DNA from: Dimargaris cristalligena | Taxonomy: Eukaryota; Kickxellomycota; Dimargaritomycetes; Dimargaritales; Dimargaritaceae | Assembly: GCA_027576995.1 (NCBI GenBank) | Contig: JANBQC010000588.1 | Coordinates: 1 to 14,671 of the forward strand | DNA length: 14,671 nucleotides | Direction: 5' to 3' | Shown here: one piece after another, positions 1 to 9,388 of the stretch | Numbering within the stretch: the stretch's first letter is position 1 | Layout of the letters: each line of letters starts with the position of its first letter | Notes under the pieces: model-generated | Told to the model about the DNA's origin: nothing | Databases searched by the model: none | The model's input: the letters and a program-made list of their open reading frames with translations, nothing else | Program-made: the position numbers and the translations under genes

Positions 1-1338
1 TGACCCTACCAACCCCTGGGAGGACAAGGGGTCCAACCCCAGCCTTAGTCCCAGAAGGGAGGGGCCTCAAACCACTGGCCCAATACCAGCCACCATCCAA
101 TGAAATAGGTGTTGGAGGAGCATGAGCTGGGCTTGTACTACTGATGTATCTTGTGTAGCACCAACCAACTAGTGAGTCTTGCCATTGGTGTAACTTGGGG
201 CTGGGATTGTCCATCTCTAGTTAACTACTGACTGGCAGCATCCTACCTATAGGTTTCCTATATAAAAATAAAACCAAAGGCCACACTCATAGGTGGAAGT
301 GAGGGCACAGTAGCTAAAATGAGTGTTGTGCAATCTTTACAGGACTTGGTAGGGAGCTATTTTTTGTAAAGTTGGGAGCAGCTAGGGTGAGTAAATGGTA
401 CGGATGGCACTGGGGGATTTATTATAGCCAGGTCAAAATAGGACTATAGAGAATTGTACTCCAGTCCTCGATTATAACTATAAGGGAGAGGTTCAACTAG
501 GCTACATAACGAAATAATCATTTGGATGAAGCAAAGATTACTGGTTAAAAGCAAGTCACCCACCTATTTTCCGATATACATAATCCATAGCCCTATACAG
601 TTGGGCCGAATTCCACTCATATATATGCCACTTTTATAGTGATTTTAATACAAATTGTTTTTTCAACTTTTGCCTTGCCAATGGGCCATACATGTACTCA
701 AACTTAATGTACGATAGTCAGTTTTACACATGCGCATCTATAATACCGCAGTATGCTTTTTGGACTAATTTTACTGTTTCTTTTATAAATACAGCCTAGT
801 TTACTACCCACTTTTCATTCCAAATACTTTACAGTGCGATAGATTTCGCCCCTATAATTAATATAATATAGTCGCTGACCCTTGGGAAATTAAAAGGAAC
901 GGGGAGACAGCTCCTAGGACTGATTTATTTGTATTGGGAGGATTACCAGATATCTGGGCCCAATAAATCTGCCCAAAGCAATAGGCGGGAGGGCCATTCC
1001 CTTGTGTTGTGACTATGCGGAGCGTAGTCTTTCAACGTATCCTATCACATGGACAGTAGAAGGGATAGAAATAGGCCAGCTATGTACTATTATACCCAAT
1101 TCCGCCCCGTCTAAAGGATTCCCTTCTCCTCACTATCCACATCTCTGGAGGGGATTACCCTCCCACTGACCTGAGCGAATTCCCCCTTCCACAAGGGTTT
1201 CTAATTCCAACCCCCCAAAACTTCATTCCCATTTTTTACGTTTCCCACTTTCCTGCATTCTATTTTCGCCTGTAGCCCCTCCATTACACCTTCTTTTACT
1301 ACCCCTAATTATTATCATTTGTCGCAAAATTTCCCAGC
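1..1338. other. Non-coding stretch upstream of BLOC1S2
   Basis: About 1.3 kb of AT-rich sequence with no convincing open frame on either strand and no homology I can recognise. The last ~220 bases before the BLOC1S2 ATG are strongly pyrimidine-rich on the + strand (runs of C and T from about 1120 to 1310), which looks like a fungal core promoter and 5' leader. A small hairpin is possible at 12-32 (ACCCCT / AGGGGT arms), but it is too short to interpret. The leftmost part could be the 3' flank of a gene outside the window. I see no RNA gene here. Confidence 0.5.
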
Positions 1339-2460
1339 ATGTCCAAACCACGGTCCGACACCACGGCCTCCTCGTTCATCGACAGCCTGCCCAGTATATT
1401 CCGCGAACGCACCCGCACGACCATAGGCACCCCTACTACCACATCTTCACCCGCCGATACCGTCCATCGTTGGTTATCGAATCGGTCACGCACGGCCTCG
1501 GTGGACGACCTCTCCGTTCGGGCCCGGACACGCACCGTGAGCGGGACCAGCCACTATTGGGACACCCTCATTTCCCAGCGGGGTGGCGGTGGGGGAACAC
1601 TAGCTACCGCAGCGGCGGCGGTTGCTGCTACTGCTGGTGAGGGCGGTAGCGGACGTGTTGGTGGACATGGTGCGGGGATGCCGGGACATGGCCATTCCGT
1701 CACTGCCCCAACATCCTCCCAAGGGGGTGGTGGGCCCTTGTCCCCAGATATTAATAACCCCCACCAATTCCACACCACTCAAGTGCAGGAAGCGACCTTT
1801 AAACTCGCCAATAATATCGAACACGTGGTTCAGGGCGAACTATCAGGTAGGGAAATACAACAATACTAAGCTCCGAAGTAATAGGGACGCCTTAAATCCC
1901 AATCTAGTTTCCCCTCCGGAGGTGTTAATGAGAGGGGTGAGGTGGTCTTGTGAGATGTAGAAACGTAAAGAAAGACATAGGTCACTCCCCTCTTCTCCCT
2001 ATATTTGCACCGGTGCACTATCCATCACCACTCCCAAAAATCAACGCCCGTTCATCCAAAGCCTGGATTTCTGGCTTGGCGATTTATTACGGGTCTGAAT
2101 GCAGCGGTCTAATTCTAATTCATTTATGTATAAAACTATCCGATATACCACGACTGTTCGGGGGGCCATATGACAATCCGGGTTTCTTCATTCCTTTCCT
2201 GCTCCTCAGCGGTAACCGAAGACCTCCGCCTTATCGAGAAAATCAATATTGTCACCCAGGACAAATACGAAGGCCTATCCGCCACCGTCCAGGACATGAT
2301 GGTCACTTCCTCCAAGATTCAGCAGGCCTACTCAGAAATGGAAGAGTACATGGATCAGGCTGATACTGTCTGTCAACAAATCCAGGACCTCGAGGACATG
2401 GCCAAGCAACTGGAGGCATGCTCGCGACAATTGGAAATAAAGTTCCGTCGTTTCGATTGA
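1339..2460 (+). CDS. BLOC1S2: BLOC-1 / BORC subunit 2 homologue (BLOS2 family), two exons
   Basis: Exons 1339-1846 and 2210-2460; the intron 1847-2209 has donor GTAGGG and a pyrimidine-rich CTCAG acceptor. The join is in phase 1 and gives 252 aa. Residues about 150-252 match the BLOC1S2 family: a GELS-A-TEDLRLIEKIN segment lines up with human GELTATSEDYKLLENMN. The C-terminal helix LEACSRQLEIKFRRFD lines up with the human LDAYSKKLEAKYKKLEKR region. The family is a small all-helical coiled-coil subunit shared by BLOC-1 (endosome-to-lysosome-related organelle sorting) and BORC (lysosome positioning), acting on the cytosolic face of endolysosomal membranes. Human BLOC1S2 is about 142 aa, so about 110 residues here are extra N-terminal sequence: Ser/Thr/Arg-rich to about residue 75, then Gly/Ala/His-rich. 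Two R-x-R-T-x-S motifs (Ser54, Ser68) lie in it. The family call is firm. The ATG at 1339 is the natural first start of the open frame but is not proven. Confidence 0.85.
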
Positions 2461-3143
2461 CCTCTCTCCCCAGTTTGGTTTTTGGTATATACGTATATGT
2501 ATGTTCTCATGGTCTCTGTCTTCGTTCGAAATTAAAAAATAATCAGGCTAACACGACAATCTGTACACTTTCACCTAAAACAATGGGGCTAGGGAAGGAC
2601 TTCTATGCTCTATACATGATGGTTATAAACTATAGGTGATCAAGTTCGCCATATCGTTTAATGATACAATTCACTCCAGGGGTTAAGCAAATTTAATGAC
2701 TAGCCATGTTTCTGACACTGAAGAGTGAGTATCCATAACCATCCGAATCTCAGCTCCACCTCCAACTATTCTTTGTAAGTCTATTAAACAACAACAGACA
2801 TTCCCAAAGACAAAATGATGTCAATTTATACGATTTTATTGCCAATCAAGTCAACCAGCCCAAATGCACCGCGAGTGAGTATGTGCGGCGTAAATGAGGA
2901 GATTACAATGGTCATGACACCAAGGCATCTATATAATTACGTAGAAACCACCCAACTCAAGTGCCCGTCATCGTATACGACTATGAAGAAAGACGGTAGT
3001 GGGGAAAGGGGGGGGGTTTATATGAGGAGGGATTTGAGGGGGGGGAGGTAGAAGATTACACTTATGACGGGAAGGGGGGATTCGAACAAAGAGGCGGATA
3101 TTCTCCCCAGTCGGAGCCAGAGAGGTCAGCAATATGAAAGAAT
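2461..3143. other. Convergent intergenic spacer (BLOC1S2 and eS25 3' ends)
   Basis: Spacer between two genes pointing at each other. An A-rich stretch near 2528-2542 may serve polyadenylation of BLOC1S2. The eS25 side contains the G-tract cluster listed separately. A short open frame at 2815-3051 gives a protein with no recognisable domain, and I do not support it as a gene. Confidence 0.5.
3001..3079 (+). repeat. G-tract cluster, possible G-quadruplex
   Basis: On the + strand there are runs of G4 (3001-3004), G9 (3008-3016), G3 (3029-3031), G8 (3038-3045), G3 (3069-3071) and G6 (3074-3079). The first two runs, three bases apart, already supply enough G for a four-tract structure. It lies about 65-145 bases past the eS25 stop codon. 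The G-rich strand is the eS25 template strand, so any read-through RNA would be C-rich. Quadruplex formation is inference from the base runs. Confidence 0.5.
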
Positions 3144-4082
3144 TTACTGGGCTTCCTCTTCGGGGGCAGTAGCAACGGCACGGGCTGTAGTAGACGATAG
3201 ATAGACAAACATGGGTAGAACAAACAATTAGCAACCATTTCTCATGGTGAGTGGGTACGAAACATGAGTCGGGGGCCTTGAAAGCCAGCGCGATGAAGAG
3301 ATTCCCTCACGATGTGAGGATAGGATAGTAGAGCGATTCCAACCAAAAATAACGAAACCATATAAACTAGTTCGACTACTTACTGTAGATCATCTGAGAG
3401 CTGTGGCTGGACACCAGGCGGATGGAACCCAAAGTTTCCAATTCGCGGAGGGCAGCACGGGCCAGGGAGCCGGAGATGCGCAGACGGTCGACGAGGACGG
3501 AGGGAGTGATGAGCTTGTAGGCGGGCACTTCCTTGGTCAGCTTCTCGAGGGTAGGCTGGTCAAAGGTGACGGCGTTGTTGGCCTTGTCCTTGACCTTTCC
3601 CTTGGACCACTTCTTCTTCTTGTTCTTGCCACCGCTGGAGGCGCTTTTTCCGGCAACGTCTTTCTTCGCCTGTAAAACACATTAGAGAATTCAAAGGAAA
3701 TAGGTGAAAGATTACGAGGTGAGTTAACAAGAATGGTATGGGGTGTAAGGGGGGAACAGCCGATATTACGTTGGGGGTCAACGAACAGCGCTCTAATCAG
3801 CGTGCCGGTAGGTAGTCAGTTCTATGCATCCATCCATCCATCCAATGGTCGATCGGATAGGCAACAAACGGTTGGCGTAATCGCGTCACAGGGACATTCG
3901 AGGTGGGTTGGGTGATTCCCTGATATCGACTGGTAGTGCACAAGCGTATCGAGAGCATCGGAGTGTCACAGGAATCGGTCGAGTAGTCGGGGCAGACGGA
4001 TGGATGGATGGGTGAAGCATAGTTTGACGGGTGCTAGGCTAGGGTGGGCCGGATATTTCGAACGGGCGTGGTAACCTACCAT
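3144..4082 (-). CDS. RPS25: 40S ribosomal protein eS25, three exons
   Basis: Exons on the minus strand: 4082-4080 (the ATG only), 3669-3384 and 3184-3144. Introns are 4079-3670 (410 bp, donor GTAGGT) and 3383-3185 (199 bp, donor GTAAGT), both with CAG acceptors. The product is 109 aa. The Lys-rich tail runs into [18 protein letters not shown], then the winged-helix core with [20 protein letters not shown] and [10 protein letters not shown], and an IYTRAVAT C-terminus. All of these are family hallmarks, and the length is normal (about 105-125 aa). eS25 sits in the small-subunit head and is known for roles in IRES-driven initiation. An in-frame stop lies just upstream of the 3669 acceptor, so a separate first exon is required; ATG followed directly by GTAGGT fits best. 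That tiny exon is the least certain part. The gene is downstream of, and in the same direction as, RAD51B. Confidence 0.92.
3827..4011 (-). repeat. Complementary CCAT/GGAT repeats inside eS25 intron 1
   Basis: CATC is repeated four times at 3827-3842, and GGAT repeats lie at 3998-4011. The 14 bases at 3830-3843 are the exact reverse complement of 3998-4011, with about 154 bases between. In the minus-strand pre-mRNA the two arms could pair and loop out the middle of the 410-bp intron. Pairing is inferred; the repeats and their complementarity are read directly. Confidence 0.7.
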
Positions 4083-4495
4083 TGTCAATGATAGTCGATG
4101 TAAAAGTAACCGAAGAATACGATTGAGAGAGAGAAAGTTCGAAGGCCCCAGGCACGCCCGGCTGTTTTAACAATAGAGAGTAACTTGTTGGATTCTTCTC
4201 TTCCTTGCCAATATGTGGAATATGGACTAGGTTATGATGGACTCTCTAGGTGGGGGGAGGTCACCACCTGGGTCACGTGCTAATAATATGATTCGGCGGA
4301 GGTTATCCTACATAAGACGACAACGATACCCACTCCTCCGTGTATCTGGCAGCCTTCTCACCTAGAATCTCTCATCCACATTGTGGAGTGTCGAATAGTA
4401 TATAGTATACACGAAAAAACCCAATGTGATGGAGTGTTTATTGTGGTCGAAAGTAGCAGTGTTCTATTTGTTGGCATATATCAACTCCTGTATTT
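4083..4495 (-). promoter_or_regulatory. eS25 promoter region / RAD51B 3' flank
   Basis: Same-direction spacer of 413 bp. Relative to the eS25 ATG, a CCAAT element (4208-4212) lies about 125 bases upstream. A CACGTG E-box (4274-4279, within GGTCACGTGC) lies about 190 bases upstream. The hexamer GGTCAC occurs twice, at 4259-4264 and 4271-4276. CCAAT (HAP/NF-Y) and CACGTG (Cbf1-type bHLH) elements are known fungal promoter motifs; use here is inferred from position. RAD51B mRNA 3' processing must also occur in this stretch. Confidence 0.45.
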
Positions 4496-6830
4496 CTATA
4501 GGGTTGGTGGGGATTTCGAAACAAACCCGGAGGATGAGATACGATAATCGAATTGAACAGTGGGAACAATAGGGGATTTGGCTACGGTGATGGTACGGTC
4601 GAGCGGGGTGGGGATTGCATTCATGGGGGTATGGGACGCCGGAATTTTTTCGGTGGTTCTTCGTTCGTCACTATATCGTAGTACGAGCCGAGTGGTCACC
4701 AAGTGGGCCCAAGTATTGCCCAGGGCCGCCGTCACAGCGGATTCATATCGGTCTAAGATAAAGGTCCAAAGAAGGGGAAATCATAATATTAAACGCGGGT
4801 TATATCCAATTTCGGGAGTCGGAGCGGCTTGGAGAAAGAGAAGTGGTGGTGTGGAGATGTAGAAGACTGACTATTTCCCGAACTCGCAATATATGGCGAA
4901 AATATCAGATACCGCGCGAAATGACTTGGCCAAACTACTTCTTACCTGAGGAGGCTATGGATGGAACACCCATCACGGTAGGCGGTCGGAAGCGGGTCGT
5001 GATTTGGTTAGTAACGACCACGGGAATTTGAAAGGTTTCGGCGATATATTTGAGATTACTCGCTTCCCACGTCAGTAGATCTGACATTCCTTTATTATTT
5101 CCCGAAGGAGGCCCCCCACCGAACCGATGGGGCGGCTGGTTGTTGCTGGACAGTGCGTCGGGCTGGTAGTCCTGCCTGCGGTCCGCTAGATCCCGGCGCA
5201 TGACAAAGGCGATGGAATCAACGATAATCAAGCGAATGCGGTGCTGAATGACCATCGGTTCGATTGCCTCAATTCTAAAATATCGTATACCGAGTTGGTT
5301 TTTCAATATGCAGATGGCCAGTATGAAAGCGTGTATTCCATCAAGTAAAAGGCATCAGACTAAGTTAATATTATAAACAACCGGGGCGGACCCTTTATAC
5401 TGTTGCTGTATTAAGTATACGGACCAAACGAATGCGGGGACAGTCGGATAGGGTTAACCCGATAAAAAATTAGGAACTAACCTGGAGCGCAGTTCGCTAA
5501 CGGTCTTCGCTGATAAAACGTGAATCTTGTCCGTCATATTTTTTATAATGCTCGCTAATGTCGAATCCGGTCGACCTTGAGCACTGACAACTTGGGTCGC
5601 GATTTCCCGAAATCTAATATTTAAACACGCGGTGTTATAGGGGTTAGCCTTCTACTAAAAAGAAACGCTATATCTGATATGCCGTGGAAATAAATCGATA
5701 CCCAAGTAGTAAAACCGATTTTTGAGGCGCTACTGTAAAATAGGCGGGTATTAGCCACGTCCTCGTGGCCATATGGATTTATGACAATATGCAACTATTG
5801 GGTGTAGGTACCTTGAAGCGCTAAAGGAGCCCTCGGTATCAATATAGAGAACGCCGGCGTCCCACCCACCGAGGGCATGAGGGAGTGTAGTGGTGACTGC
5901 CACGGTTAAGCAAAATTGGGTTTTGCCCATTCCCGCTGCGCCGACAATCTAAAGCGTTACCGCGTTTTATAAAATCAATAAAAATTAGGGCTAATCAAGC
6001 GAAGTTAGTACCGTAGGCCGTAAAACTTAAGCTCCTTACTCTAATTCCAACCATGTTATCTTGGTGGTGGGATTACAACAAGATTGCACAGATAAGGGCT
6101 GTTGCCCAACATTTTTTTAAAAATATTGGCTGAAAGTGGAAGTTACTTCCAGTCGGCACGTTAGCTAGAACTATTCGGTATATACTGCACACGTTAGTTA
6201 CCTCTGATACAGAACCATTGGGAAGGCCTCCACCCAAAGCCCTATCCAAGGCCAAATGGCGGGTCGGAAGATAACTCGGTGCTTTCCCCAACACTAGCTC
6301 GCTGTACATATCCCGTACCTGGGAGAAGAAGAAAGGAAATTAAATAAGGTTGCTAGTAGTATTAGTACAATCCCTTGGGGAATGGTAGTCACGCATAATG
6401 GTTTTTCGTTGTGGTTGTTGGCTGATTTAATACCATTGGAGGAAATGCGGATTTTTGACATGGGGTGTATACGTTATATCCTGGAAAATTAAAATAATGG
6501 GCATATACCGCAAATAAATGGCGTTTATTCCTCATTGCCAAGTATGCTCTCTATGGATGCTACTTGTCGGTATTTCTCTTAAGAAGCCGAGGAGGAACTT
6601 ACACTCGTGGCCCGGCTTGGTAGAGCATATACCACGGAACAGACGTTACGGTGAAGCTCGGCGGCTTGGGTTGAATTTAGGTCGCATAGCTCAGCAAGGT
6701 CCACTAGGGATAGTCGTAGCAGGTCCCCACAGGTCGCTACGCGGTGGGGTCCGTGGGCCGGAAGTTTGGCAAGTATGGCTGGGGCAATTTGTTTGGCGGG
6801 TGGAAGGCGATGCAGAGGACGGTGGGCCAT
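4496..6830 (-). CDS. RAD51B: RAD51B, RecA/RAD51 paralogue, six exons
   Basis: Minus-strand exons: 6830-6603, 6318-6202, 5948-5812, 5613-5482, 5274-4946, 4752-4496. The five introns are 193-284 bp, with donors GTAAGT, GTAACT, GTACCT, GTTAGT and GTAAGA and AG acceptors. The joined frame is open for 399 aa. The N-terminal helix-hairpin-like domain spans residues about 15-65. Walker A is GAAGMGKTQ (118-126), followed by a YIDTEGSFSA segment. Walker B is LIIVD (220-224). NQITTRF lies at about 294-300, and AALGNTWAHLVTTRLVLRY (323-341) with ITVAKSP (369-375) matches RAD51B specifically rather than RAD51, DMC1 or XRCC3. The protein belongs to the BCDX2 complex that supports RAD51 filaments in recombination repair. 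Compared with human RAD51B there are two low-complexity insertions (about 241-266 and 347-368). A TTG at 6839 extends the frame slightly, but the ATG at 6830 is chosen. The upstream neighbour, the CBS gene, is divergent. Confidence 0.92.
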
Positions 6831-7918
6831 TCTAGCCAAGGAAGAGGCGGCTGGTCGGGGGAGGACTACACTAGTGAAACCGAAAACATAAAATAGTCGT
6901 AAAAGTAGGTAGGTGGGAAGGGAAGCTGACGGTTAGGACCTGGAGGGTCTTGGTTTTTGTATGCCGTAGCCGATATTGACAGGTTTAGCATGGTCCAACA
7001 GGGAATGGGATCCCATGGGCTCTTTTACTTTGTATGCAGTCCCCCACCCATAATAATTACACTGTCGAAAACGATGCAACCAAAGACTGTGGCGACTTTC
7101 GGAGTTTTGGCTTATTTAGGGCCGATACAGAGGTGTGCTACTGGGCCACTCTAGACTGAGCCTATTTTTACAGGGACTAAACCCTAACCTATATATGTAA
7201 ATACAAAGATTAGAAATGACACTCAGTTGGCCAGGATCTAAATAATTAAATAAGGCTTGGTATAGCTCTATCCTATTGCGGGATGTTGTGTAGTTGTGGA
7301 CTATCCAGACAAATGCTTATAGTAACTAATTCGACTACATTGGTAAGTAGTAAACGGCCACCGAGTTACGAGTTCAGCATTCGTTGAGTTTAGCCCCAAA
7401 GTCGTAAAATAGTGATCAATGGACTAATTTGAGCCGGATAGGCATGTAGTCCCGCCATGGTCGTATCCTCTCCATATAATTAACATGATACTGACGTCGC
7501 ATGAGCAACGGGGACTGGTCATTACATATACAGAGATGGGGTTCTTTTCTCCCCTAATACGACATTGCGTAAATGGCCTCCAAGCCAATACCTATAATAG
7601 ATAGTAGACCTAAATAGTTCTTGGAGACCACAGCATGGGTGATATGGTGGGAAAGGGGTGGAATCTATACTATGTATAGGCGAGGTGTCACAATACCAAC
7701 TCCTTTGCACACGACCGCGGAGGGGATGCGGGGAACTGCAAGTCGCTCTGAAACCCCCTAAGCCAGAGCCCGTGTTTCGTTAGTATTCTACGTCCCATCA
7801 CCCTTTCCTCTGTTCACTTCAGTACTACCCAACCCCATTCTCCCTCTCTAGTCCCTTCTACTCTATCTCCGACCTATTTTTTTTATCTAGCTATAGATAT
7901 TTTTCCCTAGCCACCATT
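6831..7918. promoter_or_regulatory. Bidirectional promoter region (RAD51B / CBS protein)
   Basis: About 1.09 kb between the divergent starts of RAD51B (minus) and the CBS-domain gene (plus). The final ~130 bases before the CBS ATG are pyrimidine-rich (CCCTTTCCTCT-like runs, then T8 near 7879-7886), resembling the leader region of BLOC1S2. Open frames at 6957-7154 (+) and 7710-7522 (-) encode nothing recognisable and are not annotated as genes. I see no RNA gene or repeat. Confidence 0.45.
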
Positions 7919-9388
7919 ATGAAGGCCTTGAAGGATGTCACCGCCGCCGAGCTTAAGCCGCTAGCCAGTGATGCCTCGCCGCAAGTGGGCCAGGCCCACC
8001 TCCAACGCCGCGCGCTCATCGCCGCTCAGCCCACCATCACCGTTGCCGAGGCCCTGAACATTCTGGCCACCCACAATATTATCTCGCTGCCCATTTACAG
8101 CCATTACCAGGCCGACAAAATCGTCAATATCGTCGACATTCGGGACATTCTGGCTTATGTGACCAGTCTGCCTCCGAACCAGACCCCTGACCCGAACGTC
8201 GCCCACGCCCCTTCAGCGGTGCCCGAGAGTTGGAAGCAAAAGCTGGAGTCCAGTATCGAGGCAGTCATGACCCTCGACCCGGCTAAGGAAAGCTACCGTT
8301 TCTTCCAGTGCGAGGTGCAGGACTCTATCCGTCGGGTAAGTGAGAGGCTTGTTTATATATATCCATATATATATATATATATAAATTGGTTAGGTGTTTT
8401 CTAAACCAGGTACAGAGGTGTCTACATCCCCGGGCCAACTCGAAAATCGGGCGTGTGTAATGATATCGTAGGGGCCTACCTAGGAATATACCAGTCAGAA
8501 CCACTGTACAAGGGGGAATACCCCCCCCTTCTCCTTCATCTCTAAACCCTTCGGAACGCTTTCACTAATTGTTGTAATTTTCCTCGCTGCTAATGTTGTG
8601 TATCCCACCCTCCCCCCTTCCCTATCATTAGGTCATTGCCGCCTTCAGCTCGGGTATCCATCGGGCTCTAGTCGAAGACTACTCGGACTCGCCTCGCCAC
8701 CCCCATCCCTCGTTCCTACTGACCCAGACCGATATTATCTGCTACGTCTTTGAACATCCCGACGTTGTACCTGCCAATCTGCTCAACGCCTCCCTACGCG
8801 AACTGTTCCCCAACGCCTTTAACCACCCCTTGTTTACCGTGCGTAACACTGATACGGCCCACTCGGCCCTCCAGCGCATGGACTGCGAATATCGCACCGC
8901 AGCTGCCGTCCTAGACGAGTAAGTATAACCCACAGGGTGATTGATGTTTGACCACATACGAATATTTACGCCTGGGGCATATTGGATCACTACCTTTTAA
9001 TCCCCGACTCGGCCGGGGCTCGTCTATTTAGAAGCACATCTGCCCTCCCTAGATCTAACGTCGTCCATCGGGGACCTATTTAACCCACCACTGTATGTTT
9101 CCCCTCAGATCCGGCCGCATTGTGGATAACATGAGCGCCTCCGACCTGCGCGGCCTTACCGAATCCACCCTGTTACTGTTATACGCACCCGTGGTCAACT
9201 TTTTGGAACGGCTCAATCCTCGCCGTGGATCCCCCATTACCGCCCAGGAACACACCACCCTGCGGGATTTGATTACCCAGGTGTGGGAGAATCGGGTTCA
9301 CCGCTCGTGGGTGGTCGACGACCAACAACACCCCATCGCAGTCATTACCCATACCGACATCATTGCCCTCTTCAACGAACGACTGTAG
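7919..9388 (+). CDS. Four-CBS-domain protein (two Bateman modules), three exons
   Basis: Exons 7919-8335, 8632-8918 and 9109-9388. Introns are 8336-8631 and 8919-9108, both with GTAAGT donors and with TAG and CAG acceptors. The product is 327 aa. Four CBS motifs fill the chain: about 36-84, 126-185, 205-260 and 280-327. Each ends with an Asp at the place where AMPK-gamma CBS motifs contact nucleotide ribose: NIVD (70-73), TQTD (170-173), SASD (244-247) and THTD (315-318). CBS pairs form Bateman modules that bind AMP, ATP or related ligands and regulate a partner, as in the AMPK gamma/Snf4 and Sds23 families. There is no catalytic domain, signal peptide or membrane segment, so a soluble regulatory or sensor protein is likely. 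I cannot tell whether it is a true Snf4 orthologue. The N-terminus is short (about 35 aa), and the ATG follows CCACCATT. An adenylate-sensing role is inferred from family knowledge. Confidence 0.85.
8365..8382 (+). repeat. AT dinucleotide microsatellite in the CBS gene's first intron
   Basis: Nine AT units, preceded by an interrupted TATATATATCC segment from 8354. It sits about 30 bases after the 5' splice site. Likely length-polymorphic, with no coding consequence. Confidence 0.8.

Noticed and set aside
2815..3051. 78-codon open frame on the plus strand in the BLOC1S2/eS25 spacer
   Set aside because: No recognisable domain and poor composition, and it runs into the G-rich simple sequence near its end.
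3068..3095. Minus-strand GTTCGAATCC resembling a tRNA B box
   Set aside because: The bases on either side cannot pair into a T-arm stem, and no acceptor stem or A box is found at the right distance.
4496..6830. Assignment of the recombinase gene as RAD51 or DMC1
   Set aside because: The C-terminal motif around AALGNTWAH and ITVAKSP is specific to RAD51B, and the usual RAD51 L2 and C-terminal motifs are absent.
6831..6839. TTG start three codons upstream in RAD51B
   Set aside because: Non-ATG start with no support; the ATG at 6830 gives an N-terminus comparable to other RAD51B proteins.
6957..7154. 65-codon open frame in the RAD51B/CBS spacer
   Set aside because: No homology recognised; the size is expected by chance in about 1 kb of non-coding DNA.
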